NCBI RefSeq assembly: GCF_001514215.1
Contig: NZ_KQ948858.1
Span: 24,648 to 88,647 of the forward strand
Origin: Streptomyces bungoensis
Lineage (GTDB): Bacteria; Actinomycetota; Actinomycetes; Streptomycetales; Streptomycetaceae
Direction of reading: 5' to 3'
Length of the DNA: 64,000 bases
Below the pieces are notes generated by a model. It was not told where the DNA came from. It did not search any database and saw only the letters and a program-made list of their open reading frames with translations. The position numbers and the translations under genes were made by a program. This document shows, piece after piece, positions 42,721 through 51,741 of the stretch; the first letter of the stretch is position 1; every line of letters begins with the position of its first letter.

Positions 42721-44187
42721 GTGGATCGCACTGCCCAGCTCACCGCCCGTCTCCCGGAACGGGCGACCGCGTACGATCCGCCGGCCGCGCCGCCGGCGCC
42801 AGCGTCCTCGGCGTCCCTGCACGCCCGGGCCGCCCGGGTGCTGACGGCGAACTGGACGGGCGCGTCGACGGTCCCCTCCCGGAGCCTGTACCCGCACCAG
42901 TGGTCCTGGGACTCGGCGTTCATCGCGATCGGCCTCAGGCACGTCTCGCCGTTACGGGCGCAGACGGAGCTGGAGACACTGCTGGCCGCCCAGTGGGGCG
43001 ACGGGCGCGTCCCGCACATCGTCTTCAACCCCTCCGTACCGCTCGACGCCTACTTCCCGAGCCCCGACTTCTGGCGCTCCTCGACGGCGGGGCGCGCCGC
43101 GGGCGCCCCGCGCACCGTACAGACGTCCGGCATCGTCCAGCCACCGGTGCACGCGCTGGCGGCCTGGCTGGTGCACCGCGCCGACCCTGGCCTGTCGCGC
43201 GCGCGGGGCTTCCTGGCCCGTGTGTACCCGCGGCTGGCCGCCTGGCACCGGTACCTGCTGCACCGGCGGGACCTGGGCGGGGGCGGGCTGGTGTCCGTCG
43301 TCCACCCCTGGGAGCAGGGTATGGACAACAGCCCCTGCTGGGACGTCCCGCTCGCCCGCGTCACGCCCGCCCCGGCCCGCTCCTTCCGCCGCGCCGACCT
43401 CGACCACGGGGCGGCCGGGGACCGGCCGACGGACCTGGACTACGGGCGGTACGTGCGGCTGGCCGCCGACTACCGGGACTCCGGGTACGCCGAGGGCGGC
43501 GCCTTCGCCGTCGAGGACCCGGCGTTCAACGCGCTGCTCATCGCCTCCGAGCACGCGCTGGCCCGCATCGCCGGGGAGCTCGGCGCCCCCGCCACCGCCC
43601 GCCACGCCCGCGCGCAGCGCCTGACGGCGGCACTGGTGGACCGGCTCTGGGACGCGGAGCGGGGGATGTTCCTGTGCCGGGACCTGCGCGGGGGCGAAGG
43701 CGGAGGGGGAAGCGGCGTCCTCGTCCCCGAGCTCGGTGTCTCCGGGCTCGTGCCACTCCTGCTGCCCGGTCTTCCCCGCGAGGTCGTCACCGCCCTCGTC
43801 CGCACGCTGCGCGGCCCGCACTTCGGGCTCGGGGGGCGCACCCGGCTCGTGCCGAGCTACGACCTGCTCGGGGCGGCCTTCGACCCGCACCGGTACTGGC
43901 GGGGTCCGGCCTGGTTCAACACCGGCTGGCTGCTGGAGCGCGGACTGAGGCTGCACGGCGTGACGGCCGCCGCCGACACGCTGCGCGAGGCCGTGCTGGA
44001 CCTGGCCGGTGCCACCGGCTTCGCCGAGTACGTCGACCCGTTCACCGGCGAGGCCTGCGGAACGACCGGCTTCGGCTGGACCGCCGCACTCGCGCTCGAC
44101 CTGCTCCACCGGCCCCCGGGCACCAGTGTGTCCTCCACGGGCACCGGCACGTTCGACAGCAGGGACATGGGAGGGGACCGGCGATGA
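42721..44187 (+). CDS. GH63-like glycoside hydrolase (glucosylglycerate/mannosylglycerate hydrolase-like)
   Basis: The 488-aa protein has an (alpha/alpha)6-barrel like GH63/GH37 enzymes, with YPHQWSWDSAFIAIGL, HPWEQGMDNSPCWD (probable catalytic Asp region), a HRYWRGPAWFNTGWLLERGL signature and FAEYVDPFTGEACGTTGFGWTAAL near the C-terminus with the second acid. Bacterial relatives hydrolyse glucosyl- or mannosylglycerate. The GTG start at 42721 follows GGGGAG. A rare TTA leucine codon at 42952-42954 makes translation depend on the bldA tRNA. It overlaps the next gene by 4 bp (ATGA). There is no signal peptide, so the substrate is intracellular. Confidence 0.85.
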   Translation: MDRTAQLTARLPERATAYDPPAAPPAPASSASLHARAARVLTANWTGASTVPSRSLYPHQWSWDSAFIAIGLRHVSPLRAQTELETLLAAQWGDGRVPHIVFNPSVPLDAYFPSPDFWRSSTAGRAAGAPRTVQTSGIVQPPVHALAAWLVHRADPGLSRARGFLARVYPRLAAWHRYLLHRRDLGGGGLVSVVHPWEQGMDNSPCWDVPLARVTPAPARSFRRADLDHGAAGDRPTDLDYGRYVRLAADYRDSGYAEGGAFAVEDPAFNALLIASEHALARIAGELGAPATARHARAQRLTAALVDRLWDAERGMFLCRDLRGGEGGGGSGVLVPELGVSGLVPLLLPGLPREVVTALVRTLRGPHFGLGGRTRLVPSYDLLGAAFDPHRYWRGPAWFNTGWLLERGLRLHGVTAAADTLREAVLDLAGATGFAEYVDPFTGEACGTTGFGWTAALALDLLHRPPGTSVSSTGTGTFDSRDMGGDRR

Positions 44188-46121
44188 CGGACCGGCATCA
44201 TCTGCTCGTGCACGGCTCGACCTTCGCCGCCGTGGGCGACCGGGGCGACATCAGCGGGGTGCGGGGCGGCGGTTCCCCGGACGGGCTGTTCGTGCGGGAC
44301 GCCCGGCACTTGAGCCGCTGGCAGCTCACCGTCGACGGCGCGGTGCCCGAGGTGCTCACCCCGGTCGCCGACGGCGACGCGGCACGCTGCGTGCTGGTGC
44401 CGCGCGGCGGCCGGCTGGAACCCCCTGCCCACACCCTCTTCCGCGAACAGGCCGTCGGTGACAGCTCGTTCGTGGAGGTGCTGCGGGTGACCAGCAACCG
44501 GCCGGTGCCCACCACGGTCCGCCTCGCGGTCACCGCCGACGCCGACTTCACCGACCAGTTCGAGCTCCGCTCCGACCACCGCACCTACGTCAAGGCCGGC
44601 GCCCTACGCTCCCGCGAGGTCCTCGGCGACGGCATCGAGTTCACCTACCGGCGGGCCGAGTGGTGCTCCCGCACGAGCATCACCGCCGACCCCGCGCCGG
44701 ACGCCGTGGAGGAGACCGGCACCGGCGCCCGCCGGCTGGTGTGGACCCTCGAACTGGCCCCGCACGGCACCACCGAGCTGGTGCTGCGCGTCATCGCCCG
44801 CCCGCACGGCGACCGCCGCGCCCTGCGCGTGCCCCGCTCGCCCGCCGCCGTGAACGAGCAACTCCTCGAATCGGAGGGCGCGTTCGTGGAGGGGGTGGCC
44901 TTCCCGACCGGCTGGCCGGAACTGGCGGCGGCCTGCGCCCGGGGCCTGGCCGACCTGGCCGCGCTGCAGATCCCGGCGGCCGGACCGGACGGCGAGGAGC
45001 TGCGCGTCCCGGCGGCCGGCGCCCCCTGGTTCCTCGCCCTCCTCGGCCGGGACGCCCTGCTGACCTCCCTGTTCGCACTGCCGTACCGCCCGCGGCCGGC
45101 CGCCGCCACGCTGCTCGCGCTGGCCGCGACGCAGGCGACCGGCCGGGGCCCGTCCCCACTCGCCCAGCCCGGCAAGATCGTGCACGAGGTGCGGCACGGC
45201 GAGCTGGCCCACTTCGGCCAGGTGCCGTTCGGGCGGTACTACGGCTCGGTCGACGCCACCCCGCTGTTCCTGATCCTGCTCGGCGCGTACGTCGAGCTGA
45301 CCGGGGACACGGCCCTGGCCCGGCGCCTGGAGCCGCACGCCCGGGCCGCCGTCGGCTGGATGCTGGACCACGGCGGACTGACCTCGCGCGGCTACCTCGT
45401 CTACCGCGCCGACGAGGGCGGCCTCGCCAACCAGAACTGGAAGGACTCCCCCGGCGCGATCTGCTGCGCCGACGGCACCCGGCCCACGGGCGCGGTGATG
45501 GCGGCCGGGGCGCAGGGCTACGCGTACGACGCGCTGCGCCGCACGGCGGGCGTGGCGCGCACGGTGTGGTCCGACCAGACGTACGCGGCGCTGCTCGAAC
45601 AGGCGGCCGCGGACCTGCGCGACCGCTTCCAGCGGGACTTCTGGATGCCGGAGCGGTCCTTCCCGGCGCTCGCGCTGGACGGGGCGGGCCTCCAGGTCGA
45701 CGCGCTGGCCTCCGACGCCGGGCACCTGCTGTGGTCGGGGCTGCTGGACAAGGAGTACGGGGAGGTCGTCGGCCGGCGGCTGCTGGAACCGGACTTCTTC
45801 TCGGGCTGGGGCGTCCGCACGCTCGCCTCCGGGCAGCCGGCGTACCACCCGCTCTCCTACCACCGCGGGTCGGTCTGGCCGCACGACAACGCGCTGATCG
45901 CCCTGGGGCTGGCCCGCTACGGCCTGCACGACGAGGCCCGTACGGTGGCGCACGCGCTGGTCGACGCGGCGACGGCCACCGGGCACCGGCTCCCGGAGGT
46001 GCTGGCGGGCTACGGCCGCGACACCCACCCCGAGCCGGTCCCCTACCCGCACGCCTGCGTGCGCGAGTCCCGCTCGGCGGCGGCCCCGCTGGCCCTGCTC
46101 ACGGCGGTCGGAGGCGCCTGA
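44184..46121 (+). CDS. Glycogen-debranching-enzyme-like amylo-alpha-1,6-glucosidase
   Basis: The 645-aa protein has an N-terminal GDE_N_bis beta-sandwich (GDRGDISGVRGGGSPDGLFVRDARHLSRW) and a C-terminal six-hairpin barrel with APWFLALLGRDALLTS, GLANQNWKDSPGAI and HPLSYHRGSVWPHDNALIALGLARYG. Family members are annotated as alpha-1,6-glucosidases, but many act on small glucosides. It is translationally coupled to the GH63-like gene, so the pair probably works on one intracellular glucoside pool, under the ROK regulator and, through the upstream TTA codon, indirectly under bldA. Confidence 0.87.
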   Translation: MTDRHHLLVHGSTFAAVGDRGDISGVRGGGSPDGLFVRDARHLSRWQLTVDGAVPEVLTPVADGDAARCVLVPRGGRLEPPAHTLFREQAVGDSSFVEVLRVTSNRPVPTTVRLAVTADADFTDQFELRSDHRTYVKAGALRSREVLGDGIEFTYRRAEWCSRTSITADPAPDAVEETGTGARRLVWTLELAPHGTTELVLRVIARPHGDRRALRVPRSPAAVNEQLLESEGAFVEGVAFPTGWPELAAACARGLADLAALQIPAAGPDGEELRVPAAGAPWFLALLGRDALLTSLFALPYRPRPAAATLLALAATQATGRGPSPLAQPGKIVHEVRHGELAHFGQVPFGRYYGSVDATPLFLILLGAYVELTGDTALARRLEPHARAAVGWMLDHGGLTSRGYLVYRADEGGLANQNWKDSPGAICCADGTRPTGAVMAAGAQGYAYDALRRTAGVARTVWSDQTYAALLEQAAADLRDRFQRDFWMPERSFPALALDGAGLQVDALASDAGHLLWSGLLDKEYGEVVGRRLLEPDFFSGWGVRTLASGQPAYHPLSYHRGSVWPHDNALIALGLARYGLHDEARTVAHALVDAATATGHRLPEVLAGYGRDTHPEPVPYPHACVRESRSAAAPLALLTAVGGA

Positions 46122-46193
46122 CGGGAGCCCTGGCGGGGGCCTTGGCGGGGCGTTTGCCCGCTGTTTGCCGAGCGCCGTGAACAGGGGAGTCGG

Positions 46194-48836
46194 GTGAGCC
46201 GTACGGGAGGGCGGCGGGCCAGGCGGGCCGGGGCCCTCTCCGGCCCCGCCCAGCCTCCCCAGCGTGGCCCGCCGACTCCGTCACGGGTCTCGCAGGGAAG
46301 GACCTCCGGGTTGCCTCAGCACACGAGCACGCGCAAGTCACCGGGTACCGCCGGGGGGACCGAGGGGGTCCTGGAAGAGGCCGAGGCGGCCGTTCCCGCT
46401 CAGCCCGCCGCCGGCCGCGAGGCCACCGCGACAGGGGCCGGGGGTGCGGACGTCGCCGAGCCCGCGGGTGCGAGTACGCCCGCCGCCGCGGAGCCGGAAC
46501 AGACCGGCGCGGCCGAAGCCGCCGCAGTGAACGCCGGGGAACCGGACACCGCGAAGAGCGCCACGCCGAACGCCGGAAAGCCGGGCACCACGGAAAGCGC
46601 TGCGGCAGACGCCGGGGAGCCGGACACCACGGGAACTCCCGCCCCCGCGAACGCCGAGCAGACCGGCACCCCAGAGACCACCACCGCAGAAGCCGAGCAG
46701 GCGCGCACCGCGGAGCCCGGCGCCGGGGAGCCGGCCGCCGCGGGCATCCCCACCACCCCGGAAGCCGAACGCGACGGCACCGCGGAAACCGCCACCGGGG
46801 AGCCGGCCGCCGCGGGCATCCCCACCACCGCGGAAGCCGAACCGGTCGGCACCGCGGAAACCGCCGCCGGGGAGCCGGGTACCGCGGAACCTCCCGCCGC
46901 CACAGGCACCAAACAGGTCGGCACCGCGGAATCCGCCACCGCGGAGGCCGGCGAGCCGGACACCACGGAAGCCCCCGTCGCCGCGGACGCCGAACAGACC
47001 GGTGCCGCGGAAGCCACGGCCCCCGCAGGGGCCTCCCACCCCGCGGAAGCCACGGCCCCCGCCTCCGACGAAACGGACCCGACTTCCGCCGCGTCGCCGG
47101 AGGCGCCCGCGTCTCCGGCGCCCCTTCCCTCCCGTGGCCCCCGGGGCGTCTGGGCCGCCTGGTCCGCCCGGACGCGGCGGTGGCGGCAGGCGCATCCGGT
47201 GGCCGCTCGAGGGGTGTCCGTGAGCGTCACCGTGCTGGCCGCCGCCCTCGTCGTGGCCGCGCTGGTGCTGCCGAACAGCGTGGTCGGGCTGGGGCCCGCG
47301 AAGTTCACGCGGATACCGGCGGAGGCCGTCATCGGAGCGGCCCTGATGCTCGCGCTGCCGCGGCGCCCGCGGATCGTGCTGGCGGCGGTGTCCGGGGTCG
47401 CGCTGGCCGGGATGACCGTGCTGAACCTGCTGGACATGGGGTTCAACCAGTACCTGGGCCGGCCGTTCAACCCCGTCCTCGACTGGAGCCTGCTCGGCGA
47501 CGCGCAGTCGTACCTGGAGGACTCCCTCGGCCGTACGGCGACCCTCGCCGCCACCACCGGCGTCGTCGCGCTCGTGCTGCTGCTGGCCGTGCTGCTGGCG
47601 CTGTCCATGGTCCGGCTGAGCAACCTGCTCGCCCGGCACACCGGCACCGCGACCCGCGGCACGCTGATCGCCGGCGTCGTGTGGATCACCTGCTCCTCGC
47701 TGGGCCTGCAGGTCGCCGGCGTGCCGATCGCCGCGGACCGCACGGCCACCTCGCTGAAGGTCGAGGCCCGGCGGTTCTCGGACACGCTCAAGGACGAGGC
47801 GGAGTTCGAGAAGGTCGCCAAGGTGGACCGGTTCGGGAACACCCCGGGCAGTCAGCTGGTGCCCGACCTGCGCGGCAAGGACATGATCTTCACCTTCATC
47901 GAGAGCTACGGCCGCAGCGCCGTCGAGGACCCGATCATGGCCCCCGGTGTCGACGCGACCCTCGACGCCCGGACCAAGGCCCTCGCCAAGGCCGGTTTCC
48001 ACGCCAAGAGCGGCTGGCTGACGTCCGCGACGTACGGCGGCAGCAGCTGGCTCGGCCACTCCACCACCATGTCGGGCCTGTGGATCAGCAACCAGCAGCG
48101 CTACCGCACGGTCATGGCCAGCGACCACATGAGCCTGACCGACGCCTTCAAGAGGACCGGTGACTTCGACACGGTCGGTGTGATGCCGGGTGTGCAGAAG
48201 GGCTGGCCGGAGCAGCAGTGGTACGGCCTGGACAAGGTCTACAACGCCTTCCAGCTCGGCTACCGGGGCCCGAAGTTCAGCTGGTCGACCATGCCGGACC
48301 AGTACGCCCTGCAGCAGTACCAGGAGCGGGTGCACAGCAAGCGGCCCGCGGACGGCAAGTCGCGGATGTCGCTGCTGATCCTGACCTCCAGCCACCAGCC
48401 GTGGGCGCCGATCCCGAAGATGGTCGGCTGGGACCAGCTGGGCGACGGGTCGGTCTTCAAGGGCATCGAGGCGGCGGGCAACAAGCCGGCCGACGTCATC
48501 GCCGACACCACCAAGTCCCGCCAGGAGTACGGCAAGGCGATCCAGTACTCGGTGACCGCGCTCACCCAGTGGCTGGAGCGCTACGGCACCAAGAACACCG
48601 TCCTGGTGTTCCTCGGCGACCACCAGCCCATCGCCCGGGTCAGCGGCAACCACGCCAGCCGCGACGTGCCCGTCGCGATCGTGGCCAAGGACCCCAAGGT
48701 GCTCGACAAGGTCTCCGGCTGGGGGTGGACGGACGGCCTGCGGCCCGCGCACGACGCGCCGGTGTGGAAGATGAGCGCCTTCCGCGACCGCTTCCTGACG
48801 GCCTACGGCTCCACCCCGCACCCGAAGACGCGCTGA
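46194..48836 (+). CDS. LtaS-like membrane sulfatase/phosphoglycerol transferase with long repetitive N-terminus
   Basis: From GTG 46194 the product is 880 aa. Residues ~50-320 are a low-complexity Ala/Glu/Thr/Pro tail, predicted cytoplasmic, with 24-residue repeats. Five membrane helices follow (~345-510), then an extracellular alkaline-phosphatase-type domain with the metal-binding Glu in FTFIESYGRSAVE, a GGSSWLGHSTTMSGL nucleophile region and FLGDHQPI. The domain order matches lipoteichoic-acid-synthase-like enzymes, which move or hydrolyse phosphoglycerol head groups on envelope polymers. TTG 46311 in the same frame, with GGAAGGA in front, is a serious alternative start. The N-terminal length probably varies between strains. 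Confidence 0.82.
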   Translation: MSRTGGRRARRAGALSGPAQPPQRGPPTPSRVSQGRTSGLPQHTSTRKSPGTAGGTEGVLEEAEAAVPAQPAAGREATATGAGGADVAEPAGASTPAAAEPEQTGAAEAAAVNAGEPDTAKSATPNAGKPGTTESAAADAGEPDTTGTPAPANAEQTGTPETTTAEAEQARTAEPGAGEPAAAGIPTTPEAERDGTAETATGEPAAAGIPTTAEAEPVGTAETAAGEPGTAEPPAATGTKQVGTAESATAEAGEPDTTEAPVAADAEQTGAAEATAPAGASHPAEATAPASDETDPTSAASPEAPASPAPLPSRGPRGVWAAWSARTRRWRQAHPVAARGVSVSVTVLAAALVVAALVLPNSVVGLGPAKFTRIPAEAVIGAALMLALPRRPRIVLAAVSGVALAGMTVLNLLDMGFNQYLGRPFNPVLDWSLLGDAQSYLEDSLGRTATLAATTGVVALVLLLAVLLALSMVRLSNLLARHTGTATRGTLIAGVVWITCSSLGLQVAGVPIAADRTATSLKVEARRFSDTLKDEAEFEKVAKVDRFGNTPGSQLVPDLRGKDMIFTFIESYGRSAVEDPIMAPGVDATLDARTKALAKAGFHAKSGWLTSATYGGSSWLGHSTTMSGLWISNQQRYRTVMASDHMSLTDAFKRTGDFDTVGVMPGVQKGWPEQQWYGLDKVYNAFQLGYRGPKFSWSTMPDQYALQQYQERVHSKRPADGKSRMSLLILTSSHQPWAPIPKMVGWDQLGDGSVFKGIEAAGNKPADVIADTTKSRQEYGKAIQYSVTALTQWLERYGTKNTVLVFLGDHQPIARVSGNHASRDVPVAIVAKDPKVLDKVSGWGWTDGLRPAHDAPVWKMSAFRDRFLTAYGSTPHPKTR
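46725..46868 (+). repeat. 72-bp tandem repeat in the LtaS-like gene
   Basis: Two adjacent 24-codon units encode GEPAAAGIPTT(P/A)EAE followed by (R/P)(D/V)GTAETA(T/A). A third, diverged unit starts with GEPGTAE, and looser TAE/EPDTT repeats surround them. The period is a multiple of three, so copy-number change would not break the frame. Confidence 0.8.
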
Positions 48837-48853
48837 CCGGGGCCCCGGTCAGC
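48832..48853. terminator. Bidirectional terminator formed by both stop codons
   Basis: GCTGACCGG-GGCC-CCGGTCAGC is a perfect 22-bp palindrome between the convergent LtaS-like and dus genes. The TGA of each gene lies within its arms, so the terminator overlaps both coding ends. Confidence 0.75.
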
Positions 48854-49988
48854 CGCCGGACGTGTCCAGTTCGGCGTCCTCGCCCACGCCCGCGCAGTCG
48901 TACGGGTCCTTCAGCCAGCCGTCCGGCAGCACCACCCGGTTGTTGCCGGACGTGCGGCCGCGGGGCCCGTCGGCGCCGGCCGGCCACGGCTGGTCGAGGT
49001 CGAGTTCGTCGAGCCCGTCCCGCAGTTCCCGGAGCGACGACGTGATCGCGAGCCGCTTGCGCATCTCGGAGCCGACCGCGAAGCCCTTCAGGTACCAGGC
49101 GACGTGCTTGCGGAAGTCGACGACGCCCTTGGACTCGTCGCCGATCCACTCGCCGAGCAGGGTGGCGTGCCGGACCATGGTGCCGGCGACCTCGCGGAGC
49201 GTGGGCCGGGCGCGCTCCGCACGTCCCTCGAACGCGGCCACGAGGTCCGCGAACAGCCAGGGCCGCCCCAGGCAGCCGCGCCCCACGACGACGCCGTCGC
49301 AGCCGGTCTCCCGGACCATGCGCAACGCGTCCTCGGCGGACCAGATGTCGCCGTTGCCGAGCACCGGGATCTCCGGCACGTGTTCCTTCAGCCGGGCGAT
49401 CGCCTCCCAGTCGGCGGTGCCGCCGTAGTGCTGGGAGGCCGTGCGGCCGTGCAGCGCGATCGCCGTCACGCCCTCCTCGACGGCGATGCGGCCGGCGTCG
49501 AGGTAGGTGAGGTGGTCGTCGTCGATGCCCTTGCGCATCTTCATCGTGACGGGCAGGTCACCGGCGCCGGAGACCGCCTCGCGCAGGATGGCCCGCAGCA
49601 GGTTGCGCTTGTAGGGCAGGGCCGAGCCGCCGCCCTTGCGGGTCACCTTCGGCACCGGGCAGCCGAAGTTGAGGTCGATGTGGTCGGCCAGGTCCTCCTC
49701 CGCGATCATGCGGACGGCCTTGCCGACGGTCGCGGGGTCGACGCCGTACAGCTGGATGGAGCGCGGCCGCTCGCTCGCGTCGAACCTGATCAGCTGCATG
49801 GTCTTCTCGTTGCGCTCGACCAGCGCCCGGGTGGTGATCATCTCGCTGACGAACAGACCCTTGCCGCCGCTGAACTCCCGGCACAGCGTCCGGAAGGGCG
49901 CGTTGGTGATGCCCGCCATGGGAGCGAGCACGACGGGCGGCCGAACCGGGTGAGGACCGATCTGCAGGGGGGACTCGAGCGTGGACAT
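48849..49988 (-). CDS. dusB: tRNA-dihydrouridine synthase (DusB-like)
   Basis: The 379-aa flavoenzyme has the N-terminal VVLAPMAGITNAPFRTLCREF, IDLNFGCPVPKVTRKGGGSAL with the catalytic Cys in NFGCP, VTMKMRKG, IALHGRTASQHYGG and GNGDIWSAEDA, VVVGRGCLGRPWLF motifs for FMN and tRNA binding. It reduces uridines in the tRNA D loop. ATG 49988 is preceded by ATGGAG. A C-terminal extension of ~60 residues is acidic and probably disordered. Confidence 0.95.
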   Translation of the reverse strand: MSTLESPLQIGPHPVRPPVVLAPMAGITNAPFRTLCREFSGGKGLFVSEMITTRALVERNEKTMQLIRFDASERPRSIQLYGVDPATVGKAVRMIAEEDLADHIDLNFGCPVPKVTRKGGGSALPYKRNLLRAILREAVSGAGDLPVTMKMRKGIDDDHLTYLDAGRIAVEEGVTAIALHGRTASQHYGGTADWEAIARLKEHVPEIPVLGNGDIWSAEDALRMVRETGCDGVVVGRGCLGRPWLFADLVAAFEGRAERARPTLREVAGTMVRHATLLGEWIGDESKGVVDFRKHVAWYLKGFAVGSEMRKRLAITSSLRELRDGLDELDLDQPWPAGADGPRGRTSGNNRVVLPDGWLKDPYDCAGVGEDAELDTSGG

Positions 49989-50121
49989 TGCTCCATTGTC
50001 CCGTACCGGGGACGGTGACCGTCCCCGCCTGTGGACAACCCGGCGACTCCCGGGAACTCCCGGCGACTTCCGGACTCCTGTATCGCTCATTAGTTAGACG
50101 CACTATCGAAATCCGCGTACG

Positions 50122-51582
50122 ATGGCACGCATGCCCGAGCTCAGCCACCGCCGACGCCTGCTCGTGCTCGCGATCTGCTGCATGAGCCTGCTCATCGTGA
50201 GTCTCGACAACACCGTGCTGAACGTCGCGCTGCCCTCGATGCAGCGCGAACTGCACGCCACCACCTCCGGCCTGCAGTGGACCATCGACGCCTACACGCT
50301 GGTGCTGGCCTCGCTGCTGATGCTGGCCGGCTCGACGGCCGACCGGATCGGCCGCAAGCGCGTCTTCATGTCCGGCCTGGTCGTCTTCTCCATCGGCTCC
50401 CTGCTGTGCTCGCTCGCGCCGAACCTGACCCTGCTGGTCGTCTTCCGGATGGTGCAGGCGGTCGGCGGCTCGATGCTCAACCCGGTCGCCATGTCGATCA
50501 TCACCAACACCTTCACCGACGCCCGTGAGCGCGCCCGCGCGATCGGCGTGTGGGGTGCGGTGGTCGGCATATCGATGGCCGCCGGACCGCTGGTCGGCGG
50601 CCTGCTGGTGGAGTCGGTCGGCTGGCGCTCGATCTTCTGGGTCAACCTCCCGGTCGGCCTCGCGGCCCTGCTGCTCACCCTGAAGTTCGTGCCCGAGTCC
50701 CGGGCACCCCGGGCCCGCCGCCCCGACCCGGTCGGCCAGGTGCTGGTGATCGCCCTGTTCGGCTCGCTGACGTACGCGATCATCGAGGCACCGGACTCCG
50801 GCGCGGGCACCGTCGCCCCGTTCGCCGCGGTCGCCCTCGCGGCCCTGATCGGCCTGCTGTGGTACGAGCCCCGGCGCCAGGAACCGCTCATCGACCTGCG
50901 CTTCTTCCACTCCGCCCCGTTCAGCGGGGCGACCGTGATCGCGATCAGCGCGTTCGCGGCGCTGGGCGGCTTCCTGTTCCTGTCCACGCTGTACCTGCAG
51001 AACGTGCGCGGCCTGGACGCGCTGCACGCCGGCCTGTGGATGCTGCCGATGGCCCTGCCGACGTTCCTGTGCGCGCCGCTGTCCGGGCGCCTGGTCGGGA
51101 CCCGGGGGCCGCGGCTGCCGCTGCTGGTGGCCGGTGCCGCCATCACCGCGAGCGGGGTGCTGTTCGCCGCGTTCTCGGCGGAGACCTCCGACGCCACGCT
51201 CCTGCTGGGGTACGTGCTGTTCGGAACCGGCTTCGGGTTCGTCAACGCGCCGATCACCAACACCGCCGTGTCGGGCATGCCGCGCGCCCAGGCCGGTGTC
51301 GCCGCCGCGGTCGCCTCCACCAGCAGGCAGCTGGGGCAGACGCTCGGTGTCGCCGTGCTGGGCGCGGTGCTGGCCTCCGGCATCGGCCGCTCCTCGTACA
51401 AGGACGCCTTCGTCTCGGCGGCCGGGCCCGGGTGGTGGATCCTCACCGGCTGCGGCGTGGCCGTCCTGGTGCTCGGGTTCGTCACCAGCGGGCGCTGGGC
51501 CCACGGGACCGCCGAGCGAACGGCCGAGAAGCTGGAGTCACCCGAGGTGCGGCAGACCGTGGGCGCCTCCGGGCGGGCCTAG
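50122..51582 (+). CDS. MFS efflux transporter, DHA2 (14-helix) family
   Basis: The 486-aa membrane protein begins with a helix of the LLVLAICCMSLLIVSLDNTVLNVALP type (motif D1) and has motif A at DRIGRKRVF and motif C-like GPLVGGLLVESVGWRSIFWVNLPVG. About 14 helices are predicted, as in EmrB/QacA drug-proton antiporters. The substrate is unknown. There is no ribosome binding site at ATG 50122; ATG 50131 is an alternative. An AT-rich 130-bp region with TTAGTTAGACG lies upstream. Its TAG stop is part of the CTAG at the left end of the MITE-like element. Confidence 0.92.
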   Translation: MARMPELSHRRRLLVLAICCMSLLIVSLDNTVLNVALPSMQRELHATTSGLQWTIDAYTLVLASLLMLAGSTADRIGRKRVFMSGLVVFSIGSLLCSLAPNLTLLVVFRMVQAVGGSMLNPVAMSIITNTFTDARERARAIGVWGAVVGISMAAGPLVGGLLVESVGWRSIFWVNLPVGLAALLLTLKFVPESRAPRARRPDPVGQVLVIALFGSLTYAIIEAPDSGAGTVAPFAAVALAALIGLLWYEPRRQEPLIDLRFFHSAPFSGATVIAISAFAALGGFLFLSTLYLQNVRGLDALHAGLWMLPMALPTFLCAPLSGRLVGTRGPRLPLLVAGAAITASGVLFAAFSAETSDATLLLGYVLFGTGFGFVNAPITNTAVSGMPRAQAGVAAAVASTSRQLGQTLGVAVLGAVLASGIGRSSYKDAFVSAAGPGWWILTGCGVAVLVLGFVTSGRWAHGTAERTAEKLESPEVRQTVGASGRA

Positions 51583-51741
51583 GGTCTTTCGTTTGGATCA
51601 GGCCGGATCAGGGAGCGGGGTCCGGTGCCGTGGATCGCCAGGCGGAGGAGGGCGCCATGGCGGAGCCATGGCAACCGACGACAACGCGGCGAGGCACGGT
51701 GCCGGGGCCCGCGAGCCCGGCATCCAAACGAGAGGCCCTAG
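51579..51741. mobile_element. MITE-like element with CTAG target duplication
   Basis: A 155-bp element (51583-51737) is bounded by imperfect terminal inverted repeats: GGTCTTTCGTTTGGAT on the left and GGCCTCTCGTTTGGAT on the right in inverse (14/16 identical). It is flanked on both sides by CTAG (51579-51582, 51738-51741). It has no coding capacity for a transposase. The left CTAG holds the stop of the MFS gene and the right CTAG the stop of the convergent regulator, so one shared CTAG was duplicated on insertion. Similar TCGTTTGGAT ends are, from memory, found on Streptomyces IS5-type elements. Confidence 0.8.
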
